This document shows, in pieces, positions 1-6,382 of a stretch of DNA of 12,054 bases. The notes under the pieces are model-generated. The model had not been told where the DNA came from. It saw nothing but the letters and a program-made list of their open reading frames with translations, and ran no database searches. The position numbers and the translations under genes were made by a program. Every line of letters starts with the position of its first letter. The first letter of the stretch is position 1. Source of the stretch: an uncultured Oscillospiraceae bacterium (GTDB lineage Bacteria; Bacillota; Clostridia; Oscillospirales; Oscillospiraceae); NCBI GenBank assembly GCA_934591725.1, contig CAKTPR010000065.1:1-12054 (forward strand), read 5' to 3'.

Positions 1-44
1 CCGGGAGCTTTGAGATTATTAACAGAACAGTAATTTATAATGTG

Positions 45-73
45 TTGCAATATTCTGGTATATGAAGTATAAT
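45..73 (+). promoter_or_regulatory. Sigma-A-type promoter of the Sel1 lipoprotein gene
   Basis: A -35 box TTGCAA (45-50) and a perfect -10 box TATAAT (68-73) are separated by 17 nt, the ideal housekeeping spacing. Transcription should start near base 80. An inverted repeat sits right there: CAGCGC (76-81) pairs with GCGCTG (108-113), and GGGG (89-92) inside it can pair with CCCC (100-103). The outer arm straddles the predicted start site, so it could be an operator or a leader hairpin. The ribosome binding site AAGGAG follows at about 122-127, upstream of the ATG at 136. Confidence 0.75.
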
Positions 74-135
74 ACCAGCGCGCATAAGGGGGAGAACATC
101 CCCGGAAGCGCTGAATATACAAAGGAGAAGATAGA

Positions 136-1314
136 ATGAAGAAATCATTTGCAATAGTTCTGCTGCTGGCTATGGTGCTGAGCCTTGCCGCCTGCGGCGA
201 GGCCGCTCCCGCACCCACTCCGGAGCCGACCGTTGAACCCACTCCCGCACCCGAAACGCTTGCCGCCGAGGCGGAGGAACTGTTCTACAAGGCCGATTAC
301 ACCGGCGCATTCGAGAAGCTCGACGCGCTTGAGACCAGCGGCATCACCTCCGTGCAGGAGCTGCTCGGCACGAGCTATTACTACGGGCTCGGCGTTGAGG
401 CCGACAGTGAAGAGGCTGTGGCTCAGCTGACCAAGGCCGCCGATCAGGGCGACGCGATAGCCATGTACCTGCTGGGCAATGCCTACGCAAGCGGTACCGG
501 CGCATCGAGAGACGAGGCCAAGGCCAAGGAGATGTACGCCAAGTTCATCGCCGTCGGCGAAGCTGACAGCGGCGAAAACGCCGGCTCCGGCCGTATCCAG
601 GCCTACCTTGCCGACTGCTACGCTTACGGCAAGGGCACCGAGAAGAATGCCGACAAGGCCGCTGCCGCCGCCGAGAAGGCCGCATCCGCTGACCTCACCG
701 TGTTTGACATGGTGAAGCTCGCCGACAGCTATGTCGAGGGCGTGTTCACCAAGACCGACGATACCGCCGACGCTGCTGAAGCCGCAGACACCACTGCTGC
801 CGAAGCTGCTGTCGAGGGCGAGACCGAAGCAGAGACTAAGGCTATCCCCGCCGAGGCGGAGGAGCTTTACGCCAAGGCTCTTGACAGCATAAAGACCCTT
901 GCCGATGCCGGCAACGTGAAGGCAAAGAAGGCTCTCGGCGACTATTACTTCAACGGCTATGCAGGTGTTGCACAGGATTACGCCAAGGCACTTGAGCTCT
1001 ACACCGAAGCCGGTGAAAAGGGCGACGCCGACGCACAGGCTCAGGTGGGTTACATCTACCAGTACGGCTGCGGTGTTGATCCCGACTATGAGAAGGCCAT
1101 GGAGTGGAACAACAGAGCTGCTCAGCAGGGCAACGCTCAGGGGCAGGCTCAGATAGGCTGGCTGTATCAGCAGGGGCTCGGCGTGACGCAGAACCTCGAC
1201 GAGGCCGGCAGATGGTACACCAGAGCCGCCGACCAGGGCAACAAGTGGGCGGAGGATCGCCTTGCGGAGACCGAGGCCACCAATCCTCAGGATCTGTTTG
1301 AAGCCCACGCGTAA
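136..1314 (+). CDS. Lipoprotein with Sel1-like (SLR/TPR) repeats
   Basis: This 392-residue protein is exported and lipid-anchored. It has a charged start (MKK), a hydrophobic core at residues 5-18, and a lipobox LAAC with the acylated Cys at 20. A Pro/Glu/Thr-rich linker (21-40) leads into helical repeats of the Sel1 type, a TPR-like solenoid with recurring A...LG..Y..G.GV..D...A..W...AA..G patterns. The clearest are at about 75-105, 106-142, 261-296, 297-332 and 333-368. An Ala/Glu/Thr-rich spacer (about 207-238) separates two repeat blocks. Sel1 repeats mediate protein-protein contacts and carry no catalytic residues, so it is probably a surface scaffold; the partner is unknown. It is monocistronic, with its own promoter and terminator. 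The ATG at 136 is fixed by an AAGGAG site and the signal peptide. Confidence 0.88.
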   Translation: MKKSFAIVLLLAMVLSLAACGEAAPAPTPEPTVEPTPAPETLAAEAEELFYKADYTGAFEKLDALETSGITSVQELLGTSYYYGLGVEADSEEAVAQLTKAADQGDAIAMYLLGNAYASGTGASRDEAKAKEMYAKFIAVGEADSGENAGSGRIQAYLADCYAYGKGTEKNADKAAAAAEKAASADLTVFDMVKLADSYVEGVFTKTDDTADAAEAADTTAAEAAVEGETEAETKAIPAEAEELYAKALDSIKTLADAGNVKAKKALGDYYFNGYAGVAQDYAKALELYTEAGEKGDADAQAQVGYIYQYGCGVDPDYEKAMEWNNRAAQQGNAQGQAQIGWLYQQGLGVTQNLDEAGRWYTRAADQGNKWAEDRLAETEATNPQDLFEAHA

Positions 1315-1335
1315 CATTTATCCGAACTGAAACAA

Positions 1336-1401
1336 TGCCCGCACCCAAACGGATGGCGGGCAGATAGATCCCGGACGCTCAGGCGTCCGGGATCCATTTT
1401 T
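1336..1401 (+). terminator. Tandem hairpins ending in a Rho-independent terminator
   Basis: The main hairpin has a perfect 12-bp stem, GATCCCGGACGC (1367-1378) with GCGTCCGGGATC (1383-1394). It has a TCAG loop and is followed by CATTTTTAT, a plus-strand U-tract. A smaller hairpin lies just upstream (TGCCCGC 1336-1342 with GCGGGCA 1356-1362). Together they end the Sel1 lipoprotein transcript. The minus side has no T-run, so the convergent gene ending at 1410 is probably not terminated efficiently here. Confidence 0.85.
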
Positions 1402-1409
1402 ATAACGTA

Positions 1410-1811
1410 TCAGGTCTTGCGGTAGAGCGTGTAGCCGCAGCGGCACTTTATGTGTATCTTGCCCTTACCCTTCGGGACGCGGATATAAGTGCCGCAGCCG
1501 GGGCATTTGAAGAAGCGGTAGCTCTTGCGCTGGGAGAAGCGGTCTTTCCACGCGGCGTATTTGTTCTTCCAACGGTCGAGATAGGCGAGGTATGCGCGGT
1601 TTTCCATCTCGCGCCGGTCGAGCTGCCGCGAGAAAGCGCGGACAAAGGCGGAGATCAGCGAGAAGATACCGAGCCAGATAAATAAGCTGCCCAGAAAACC
1701 GGGCAGGAAACAGCCTATCAGAAACCCTGCCAGTCCGAACCAGAACTGGAACTTTGAAAGCTCGTCCATGCCCTGACGTCCGGAAAACAGATTGCGAAGC
1801 TTGTCCTTCAT
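1410..1811 (-). CDS. Small membrane protein with C-terminal zinc ribbon
   Basis: I do not recognise a named family for this 133-residue protein. Residues about 22-58 form a hydrophobic region rich in Gly, Phe, Leu and Ile that fits two closely spaced membrane helices. A basic, aromatic segment follows (60-100), then a zinc-binding ribbon, CPGC at 103-106 and CRC at 123-125 (CxxC...CxC). The ribbon core resembles the R-V-P-x-G-K-G-K-I pattern of bacterial zinc-ribbon domains, in which the cysteine pairs hold one structural zinc. The ribbon is probably cytosolic and may bind nucleic acid or protein. The ATG is preceded by AAGGGG with 6-nt spacing. A strong promoter of its own lies upstream, and a GCCGGG/CCCGGC hairpin (1824-1842) abuts the ribosome binding site. 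Confidence 0.75.
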   Translation of the reverse strand: MKDKLRNLFSGRQGMDELSKFQFWFGLAGFLIGCFLPGFLGSLFIWLGIFSLISAFVRAFSRQLDRREMENRAYLAYLDRWKNKYAAWKDRFSQRKSYRFFKCPGCGTYIRVPKGKGKIHIKCRCGYTLYRKT

Positions 1812-1859
1812 TTTGCACCCCTTGCCGGGCGACGATCCCGGCGCTCTGAATATGAATAT

Positions 1860-1888
1860 ATTTTAAGAATTCAGGCAGACGATGTCAA
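1860..1888 (-). promoter_or_regulatory. Sigma-A-type promoter of the zinc-ribbon membrane protein gene
   Basis: Read on the minus strand, a perfect -35 TTGACA (1888-1883) and -10 TAAAAT (1865-1860) are 17 nt apart. The predicted start near 1853 gives a leader of about 40 nt. That leader contains the hairpin GCCGGG (1824-1829) / CCCGGC (1837-1842), directly next to the AAGGGG ribosome binding site. The hairpin could modulate translation. Confidence 0.72.
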
Positions 1889-1950
1889 TAGTCCGGACGC
1901 AATGTTTACAAAACGGCAATACCACGGGATAATATATGAATATGATTTAC

Positions 1951-1979
1951 TTGAACCTTTTGCGCTCAGGTGGTACAAT
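1951..1979 (+). promoter_or_regulatory. Sigma-A-type promoter of the rpiB operon
   Basis: TTGAAC (1951-1956) and TACAAT (1974-1979) are separated by 17 nt. An overlapping TATAAT (1979-1984) could serve as an alternative -10. This promoter is divergent from the one at 1860-1888, with about 60 bp between their -35 boxes. The leader to the rpiB start is about 35 nt. Confidence 0.65.
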
Positions 1980-2020
1980 ATAATAGTTAAATAAACATTG
2001 TTACCTCAGGAGGTATGAAT

Positions 2021-2449
2021 ATGATAGCGATAGGCAGCGATCACGGCGGCTTTGAGCTTAAGAAAAAACTCATGGAGCACCTCAGTGAAAGAGGGCTTGA
2101 ATATAAGGACTTCGGCACTTACAGCAGCGCATCCTGCGATTATCCTGTATACGCAAAAGCGGTCGCGAGGGCCGTTGCATCCGGCGAGTGCGACAGGGGC
2201 ATCCTTATCTGCGGCACAGGCATCGGCGTGTCCATGACCGCGAACAAGGTTCACGGCATCAGAGCCGCCCTGTGCGGGGACTGCTTCTCCGCAGAGGCGA
2301 CGCGGCAGCATAACGACGCGAACATTCTCTGCATGGGCGCGAGAGTCGTCGGCGAGGGTCTGGCGCTCAAGATAGCCGACACCTTCCTTGACACACCCTT
2401 TTCAAATGATGAACGGCACATCCGCCGCATCTCCATGATAGAGGACTAA
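2021..2449 (+). CDS. rpiB: Ribose-5-phosphate isomerase B (RpiB/LacAB family)
   Basis: This is a sugar-phosphate isomerase that interconverts ribose 5-phosphate and ribulose 5-phosphate in the cytosolic pentose phosphate pathway. The 142-residue length is typical. Family motifs are the N-terminal strand M-I-A-I-G-S-D-H-G-G (1-10), CGTGIG (64-69) carrying the catalytic Cys64, RQHND (95-99) with the active-site His97, and the C-terminal R/H-rich phosphate-binding segment (HIRR at 133-136). An ATG also occurs at 2015, but it directly abuts the AGGAGGT site (2008-2014). The ATG at 2021 has the normal 6-nt spacing and gives the standard family N-terminus. It is the first gene of an operon with the membrane protein that follows. 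A related allose- or galactose-6-phosphate isomerase role cannot be excluded. Confidence 0.93.
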   Translation: MIAIGSDHGGFELKKKLMEHLSERGLEYKDFGTYSSASCDYPVYAKAVARAVASGECDRGILICGTGIGVSMTANKVHGIRAALCGDCFSAEATRQHNDANILCMGARVVGEGLALKIADTFLDTPFSNDERHIRRISMIED

Positions 2450-2452
2450 AAT

Positions 2453-3607
2453 TTGGCAAGAGTACAGGAATTTTACAAGGGCAGGCGCAAGAAGAAAAAC
2501 CTTGCAATCATCCCCTTTATAGTGCTGCTGGCGCTCGTATCGGTGACGCTCGTCACCTTCTACGGGATGCAGAAGTACGCCGTCATCACAAAAGACGGCG
2601 TCTCGGTCGAGCTGCCGATCCTTGACGACGGGAGCAAGCAGGTCACTGTGGACAGCCAGGGCAACGAGGTCGTGAAATTCGAGAAGGTCGACGCGAACAT
2701 CATTTTTGACGCGCCGGATTATTCCACAGTCCAGGCGACCGTCGGCGAGGATGTACCGGAGCTGCGCGCTATATTCGTCCCGTCGGAGAACATCACGCAG
2801 GAGAAGCTCAATGAGTACGCCGCGCGTCTGGTGCGCGGCAACGCCCTTGTGCTTGAGATGAAGCCGCGCACGGGCGAGTTTTTGTGGGAGTCGCACAGCA
2901 GCCTTGCCGAGGCCTACGGCCTCAGCCCGCAGACAGACAGAACTATCGCCATGCCGGACTATATCAGCGACCTGAAGGATCGCGAGATATACCTTGTCGC
3001 GCAGATAAGCTGCTGCGTCGATGAGCGGCTCTCGTCGTCCTCGTCGCTCTTCAGCCTGCATACGGAGATCGGCACGAACTACCGGGACGATACCGGCAGC
3101 TGGCTCGACCCCTACAATCCGCAGGTCAGGACATGGGTCGCGGAGATGGTGCAGGAGCTGTACGACCTCGGCTTTGACGAGGTGGTGCTTGCGGATGTCG
3201 CGTTCCCGACCTTCCCGGAGGATCAGACCGTGAATCTCACCTATACGAGCGAGATATCCACGCCGCGCAGCCCGGAGACGGCAGTCTGCGGCTTTGCGCT
3301 GAACGTCGCCGATAAACTCAGCGACCGGGAGAAGCTGCTGTCGATATACGTTGATTCGCGCACCGCGCTTGCGAAGACCGATGAGAGCACCGGACAGAAC
3401 GCGCGCCTGTTCATGAAGGTTTATGACAGAGTGTATCTGAAAACGGACAAGTTCATCTACACGTATAATATCGAGGACATGGCCGGCAGCACGGAGATAG
3501 GCAACGTCTATGACAGGCTCGTCCCCGTGGTCGATAACTACACCCCGGATAACACAACATGGGTGCTCGTCGACGTCGAGGAAGACACTACAACCAAGAA
3601 ACGGTAA
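2453..3607 (+). CDS. Membrane-anchored protein resembling DUF4015-type putative glycoside hydrolases
   Basis: The 384-residue product starts with a short basic segment (RRKKK at 11-15) and one hydrophobic helix (about 17-38), so it is probably anchored with its bulk outside the cell. The region at 102-300 fits a TIM-barrel of the DUF4015 putative glycoside hydrolase kind: a core strand NALVLEMKP (130-138), then NPQVRTW (222-228) and GFDEVVLADVAFP (240-252). The last two match the family pattern NPxVRxY...GFDEIxxDYxRFP. The usual Asp-Tyr-x-Arg is altered here to Ala-Asp-x-Ala, so catalytic competence is doubtful. Start TTG at 2453 lies 3 nt after the rpiB stop and is served by AGAGGA (2440-2445) within the rpiB end, so the genes are translationally linked. 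Fold assignment is by motif memory only; function unknown. Confidence 0.7.
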   Translation: MARVQEFYKGRRKKKNLAIIPFIVLLALVSVTLVTFYGMQKYAVITKDGVSVELPILDDGSKQVTVDSQGNEVVKFEKVDANIIFDAPDYSTVQATVGEDVPELRAIFVPSENITQEKLNEYAARLVRGNALVLEMKPRTGEFLWESHSSLAEAYGLSPQTDRTIAMPDYISDLKDREIYLVAQISCCVDERLSSSSSLFSLHTEIGTNYRDDTGSWLDPYNPQVRTWVAEMVQELYDLGFDEVVLADVAFPTFPEDQTVNLTYTSEISTPRSPETAVCGFALNVADKLSDREKLLSIYVDSRTALAKTDESTGQNARLFMKVYDRVYLKTDKFIYTYNIEDMAGSTEIGNVYDRLVPVVDNYTPDNTTWVLVDVEEDTTTKKR

Positions 3608-3611
3608 AATT

Positions 3612-3638
3612 AATGGCACGCTTGCGAAGCGTGCCATT
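3612..3638. terminator. Bidirectional terminator between convergent genes
   Basis: A perfect 12-bp stem, AATGGCACGCTT (3612-3623) with AAGCGTGCCATT (3627-3638), closes on a 3-nt GCG loop. It lies between the convergent stops at 3607 (plus) and 3655 (minus). T-rich sequence follows on both strands: ATTATTATT on plus, and TTAATTTTA on minus. It can therefore end both transcripts. Confidence 0.8.
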
Positions 3639-3654
3639 ATTATTCGTTCTGTTA

Positions 3655-4401
3655 TTACGCCGGGAGATAGATCAGCGGGTCGACGCAGCTGCCGTCGACG
3701 TAGATCGCAAAGTGCAGGTGCGTGCTCTGACCGGATTCGCACAGCGCGGTCGCACCGACAGCGCCGATGACATCGCCCGGCTCTACCCAGTCGCCGACGC
3801 TCACAGCCGGAAGCTCCGCAAGATTTGCGTATACCGTGCAGGAGCCGTCCCCGTGGTTCACGGTGACGACGGTGCCGTAGAAGTCGTCATCCACGACGCT
3901 CTCGACAGAGCCGGCGTGCGACGCGGAGACCGTGCTGCCGATCGCCGCCTCAATGTCGATGCCCTCATGGGTGCGCCAGTCGCGCATGGTCACGTCGTAG
4001 ACGAGCTTGTCTGCGCTGTGGCTGCGCTCAAGCTCGCCCTGCACTGGCCAGACGTACATCGGCACCTCAACGGGCTTGACGTCGCCCTCGCGCCAGACCT
4101 GCTCTGTCCCGTCCTGCGGCTGAGTGTCGGCGGGAGACTTCGCGTCCCCGGCGATGACGGGCAGGGGAGTGCTCACGGGCTCTGCCGCGGCGGTCTTTTC
4201 GGGCGGGATTATGATCGTCTCCACGCGCTTGTTGTCAAAGCTTGCGTTGCTGGTCTTGTTAAGGTCATCCATAGCCTCATTTCCGGCGGCCATCATCCAT
4301 GCGGAAACACCGATGACAGCGGCGCACAGGAAAAGGACTATGTAGAAGCCCTTGCCTGTGAAGAATCCCTCCAGCTTTTTGCCGGAGCTGTTGCTGCTCA
4401 T
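3655..4401 (-). CDS. spoIIQ: SpoIIQ-like M23 (LytM) family membrane protein
   Basis: The 248-residue protein has a short cytoplasmic tail, one membrane helix (about 18-39), a Pro/Ala-rich linker (60-110) and an M23/LytM domain (about 115-248). Zinc-site motifs are intact: HxxxD (His145, Asp149) and HLH (His228, His230). The Y-x-H motif, which supplies a second catalytic His in LytM enzymes, reads Y-A-N (191-193). Size, single N-terminal helix and C-terminal LytM domain match SpoIIQ, the forespore protein that binds SpoIIIAH across the intermembrane space during engulfment. A sigma-F-like promoter upstream supports this. The ATG is preceded by GGAGG (4411-4415) with a 9-nt gap. The alternative is a generic M23 endopeptidase. 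The gene is monocistronic. Confidence 0.78.
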   Translation of the reverse strand: MSSNSSGKKLEGFFTGKGFYIVLFLCAAVIGVSAWMMAAGNEAMDDLNKTSNASFDNKRVETIIIPPEKTAAAEPVSTPLPVIAGDAKSPADTQPQDGTEQVWREGDVKPVEVPMYVWPVQGELERSHSADKLVYDVTMRDWRTHEGIDIEAAIGSTVSASHAGSVESVVDDDFYGTVVTVNHGDGSCTVYANLAELPAVSVGDWVEPGDVIGAVGATALCESGQSTHLHFAIYVDGSCVDPLIYLPA

Positions 4402-4437
4402 AGTTACAAACCTCCGTTTAATTTTGGGTTACGACCC

Positions 4438-4467
4438 TATTTTTGCCTGTGAATGGAGGTTTTATAC
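4438..4467 (-). promoter_or_regulatory. Putative sigma-F/sigma-G (forespore) promoter of the spoIIQ-like gene
   Basis: On the minus strand, GTATA (4467-4463) is followed after 15 nt by GGCAAAAATA (4447-4438). Both elements fit the forespore consensus from Bacillus, GYWTA at -35 and GGnnAnnHTR at -10. The predicted start near 4430 leaves a leader of roughly 30 nt containing the GGAGG ribosome binding site. I see no convincing sigma-A promoter closer to the gene. Confidence 0.55.
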
Positions 4468-4511
4468 AAACACCCAAGCAAAAAGTCGCAGGACTTTTGC
4501 TTGGGTGTTTT
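4468..4511 (-). terminator. Long stem-loop, probable terminator
   Basis: A long near-perfect hairpin: AAACACCCAAGC (4468-4479) pairs with GCTTGGGTGTTT (4499-4510). The stem continues through the A-run and GTC (4480-4487) with GAC and the T-run (4492-4498). One A is bulged and the loop is GCAG. The gene it would terminate is the minus-strand aldo/keto reductase, although the repeat at 4551-4694 lies between them. The minus side continues GTATAAAA, which is also the -35 region of the next promoter, so it may insulate the spoIIQ-like gene from read-through. The plus side ends in TTTT, so direction is not certain. Confidence 0.55.
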
Positions 4512-4550
4512 GAACAATATACTGATTTCTGATCAAGGCAAGCTATTCAA

Positions 4551-4694
4551 GGCTTCCCCTTGAGGGGAAGCTGTCGCCGCAGGCGACTGATGAGGTGGAA
4601 AAGCGCAAGACTTTGCTGCGAATCAAACATTTGGTACATTGCGGACACCTCATCCGGTTCGCTTCGCGAACCACCTTCTCCTCAAGGAGAAGGC
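4551..4694. repeat. MITE-like intergenic inverted repeat
   Basis: Two arms of about 47 nt face each other: 4551-4597 and 4646-4694. Each arm, read inwards, has the same plan. First comes a GC-rich hairpin (GCTTCCCC/GGGGAAGC left, CCTTCTCC/GGAGAAGG right) with a TTGA or TCAA loop. A second hairpin follows (TCGCC/GGCGA left, GGTTCGC/GCGAACC right), then GATGAGGTG or its complement. A 48-nt core separates them. No transposase is encoded, so this is a non-autonomous or structural repeat. Similar intergenic palindromes are, from memory, frequent in gut Oscillospirales. The right-arm hairpin is followed by ATTTTT on the plus strand. It fills most of the gene-free stretch 4402-4722; the rest of that stretch holds the spoIIQ-like promoter and the hairpin at 4468-4511. 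Confidence 0.75.
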
Positions 4695-4722
4695 ATTTTT
4701 GTGTGAGCGATCGCTAACCGCT

Positions 4723-5922
4723 TTATCTCTTCTTCGCGGCTTCCGCGGCGGCTTCGCGCTCCTTGCACATCTGCTCCCACGTCGGCCTTGATGCGATCTC
4801 GGAAGCAAGCTTCTTCATTATATCGGGCGCGTCGATCTTCTGCGGGCAGGCGCGGGTACACTGGCCGCAGCCGATGCAGGCGTCCGCACGCTTATCCTCG
4901 GGGAGAGCGCCGTAGCGGGCGATGGGGTTGACGTTCTCGGCAGTGATAATGTCGTTATAAAGGTTTATAAGCTTCGGTATCTCCAGCTTTTTCGGGCAGC
5001 CGGCGCAGCAGTAGCGGCAGCCGGTGCAGGGGACGAACTTCGCAAGCTTCTCCGCGGCACCGTAGACGATGCCCAACTCAGTGTCACTGAGCGGCTTTTC
5101 CTCGGAAAAGGTCTTGATGTTGTCCTGCATCTGGGCAAGGTTCGTCATGCCGCTGAGCACCATCGTCGGCTGCGGTACAGTCTGGAGCCAGCGGAATGCC
5201 CATGCCGGGGTGCTCTCATCCGGACGGGCGGCGCGCATGGCGGTTTCGGTATCATCGTCAAGCTTCGCGAGCCTGCCGCCCCTGACCGGCTCCATGACCC
5301 AGACGGGCAGCCCGTGAGCTTTGAGAATTTCACACTTCTTCTTTGCGTTCTGGAGCGTCCAGTCAAGGTAATTGAGCTGTATCTGGCAGAACTCCATTTC
5401 ATCCCCGCACATTTGCAGGAACTCTTCAAGCCCCTCGACGGCGCTGTGGCAGGAAAAGCCAAGGTGCTTTATGCGTCCGTTCGCCTTCTGCTCAAGGAAG
5501 TAATCAAGGTACTTGTTTTCGGGATTGCCGTAGTAGCTCATGGAGTGCTCGTTGATGTTGTGCAGCAGGTAGAAGTCGAAGTACTCCACACCGCACTTTT
5601 TGAGCTGCTCCTCAAAGATCGTTTCGGGGTCGAGCTTCTTCACGCCCTTGACGATCTGGTGGCCGGGGAACTTGTCGGCAAGATAGAAGCTCTCCCGCGG
5701 GTAGCGCGCAAGGGACTTGCCTATGGCAAGCTCGGAGCAGCCGCCGTGATAGGGATAGGCCGTGTCAAAGTAATTGACTCCGCCCGCAATGGCGCAGTCG
5801 ACTATGCGGTCAAGCTCCTGCTGGTCGATGTCCTGCTCTCCGCCGCCGGGGATGAGAGGAAGGCGCATCGTGCCGAAGCCGAGAGATGAAAGCTCCAACT
5901 CCTTGAATTGCTTATATAACAT
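4723..5922 (-). CDS. Aldo/keto reductase with C-terminal 2x[4Fe-4S] ferredoxin domain
   Basis: This 399-residue cytosolic oxidoreductase has an aldo/keto reductase barrel (about 1-290). The catalytic tetrad is visible: Asp53 and Tyr58 (DTAYPY), Lys84 (LADKF) and His121 (LLHN). A ferredoxin-like tail carries two complete CxxCxxCxxxCP motifs, Cys299/302/305/309 and Cys349/352/355/359. Such fused enzymes are common in anaerobes and probably move electrons between a nicotinamide cofactor and a ferredoxin-type chain; the substrate is not known. The end is a basic Ala/Glu/Lys-rich tail. ATG at 5922 is preceded by GGAGGG with good spacing. It lies 62 nt downstream of the zinc-ribbon gene and may be co-transcribed with it and enolase, though a hairpin (about 5951-5976) sits in the gap. 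Confidence 0.9.
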   Translation of the reverse strand: MLYKQFKELELSSLGFGTMRLPLIPGGGEQDIDQQELDRIVDCAIAGGVNYFDTAYPYHGGCSELAIGKSLARYPRESFYLADKFPGHQIVKGVKKLDPETIFEEQLKKCGVEYFDFYLLHNINEHSMSYYGNPENKYLDYFLEQKANGRIKHLGFSCHSAVEGLEEFLQMCGDEMEFCQIQLNYLDWTLQNAKKKCEILKAHGLPVWVMEPVRGGRLAKLDDDTETAMRAARPDESTPAWAFRWLQTVPQPTMVLSGMTNLAQMQDNIKTFSEEKPLSDTELGIVYGAAEKLAKFVPCTGCRYCCAGCPKKLEIPKLINLYNDIITAENVNPIARYGALPEDKRADACIGCGQCTRACPQKIDAPDIMKKLASEIASRPTWEQMCKEREAAAEAAKKR

Positions 5923-5984
5923 AGTCTGCCCTCCAGTTTGTTATAGTCAGGGGCAGCACCGCATAATTCGGCGCTGCTATAATA

Positions 5985-6350
5985 TTATGTACTTCCGTCG
6001 ACAGGTCTGCCGCAGTATTCACAGAGGCAGACACTGTCCTTTTCAACGGTCATTGTCGCCCCGCAGCTGGGACATACGGCAGTGACAAACACCTTCTTCT
6101 TCGGTACGTTGGCAGCAGCTCTTTTTGCTGCCTCCCGTTCCATTTTAAGCTCTGCCTTTCTGCTGCGTTTGGCTGAAATTATCATCCACACTCCCAGCGC
6201 GGTGAGAAGAAAGCATGATACCAGCACGGCGGTGCCGACACTGTCGCCGTTGAACAGGGCATATATGAAGGTTATGCCGAACAATATCGTCAGAATCCAG
6301 CCGAAAAGCAGCTTAATGCTTCTGCCTATTTTTGAAATATACTTCATCAT
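5985..6350 (-). CDS. Small two-helix membrane protein with C-terminal zinc ribbon
   Basis: This 121-residue protein is not a family I can name. Two hydrophobic helices (about 12-29 and 35-55) are followed by a very basic, Ala/Lys/Arg-rich stretch (58-85) and a C-terminal zinc ribbon with two CxxC pairs (CPSC and CEYC). The frame is open to a TTG at 6365. I prefer the ATG at 6350 because an AGGA site (6357-6360) lies 6 nt before it; another ATG follows at 6347. It begins 32 nt after the enolase stop with no terminator between, so it probably depends on the enolase promoter. Its plan matches the protein at 1410-1811, but the sequences look unrelated. Confidence 0.72.
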   Translation of the reverse strand: MMKYISKIGRSIKLLFGWILTILFGITFIYALFNGDSVGTAVLVSCFLLTALGVWMIISAKRSRKAELKMEREAAKRAAANVPKKKVFVTAVCPSCGATMTVEKDSVCLCEYCGRPVDGST

Positions 6351-6382
6351 CTTCTGTCCTAACAAGCGTATATCCGAATTAC

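Noticed and set aside
36..41. A second TATAAT in the lipoprotein upstream region
   Set aside because: There is no acceptable -35 box at the proper distance, unlike the TATAAT at 68-73.
145..1317. Long minus-strand open frame (390 codons) opposite the Sel1 lipoprotein gene
   Set aside because: It mirrors the GC-rich codon use of the real gene, has no plausible ribosome binding site or recognisable domain, and yields a low-complexity Leu/Gly/Val-rich product. The plus-strand frame has promoter, signal peptide and terminator.
2015..2020. Upstream ATG for rpiB at 2015
   Set aside because: It directly touches the AGGAGGT site with no spacing, while ATG 2021 has ideal spacing and gives the normal RpiB N-terminus.
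2402..3742. Minus-strand open frame of 446 codons across the rpiB end and the membrane-protein gene
   Set aside because: It is antisense to two well-supported genes, runs through the bidirectional terminator at 3612-3638, and shows no domain.
3559..4452. Plus-strand open frame of 297 codons opposite the spoIIQ-like gene
   Set aside because: It starts inside the preceding gene, crosses a terminator and is antisense to a protein with clear M23 motifs.
4706..4715. AGCGATCGCT palindrome after the aldo/keto reductase stop
   Set aside because: A single 10-bp palindrome containing GCGATCGC is expected by chance in a window like this; no neighbouring copies or T-run give it a role.
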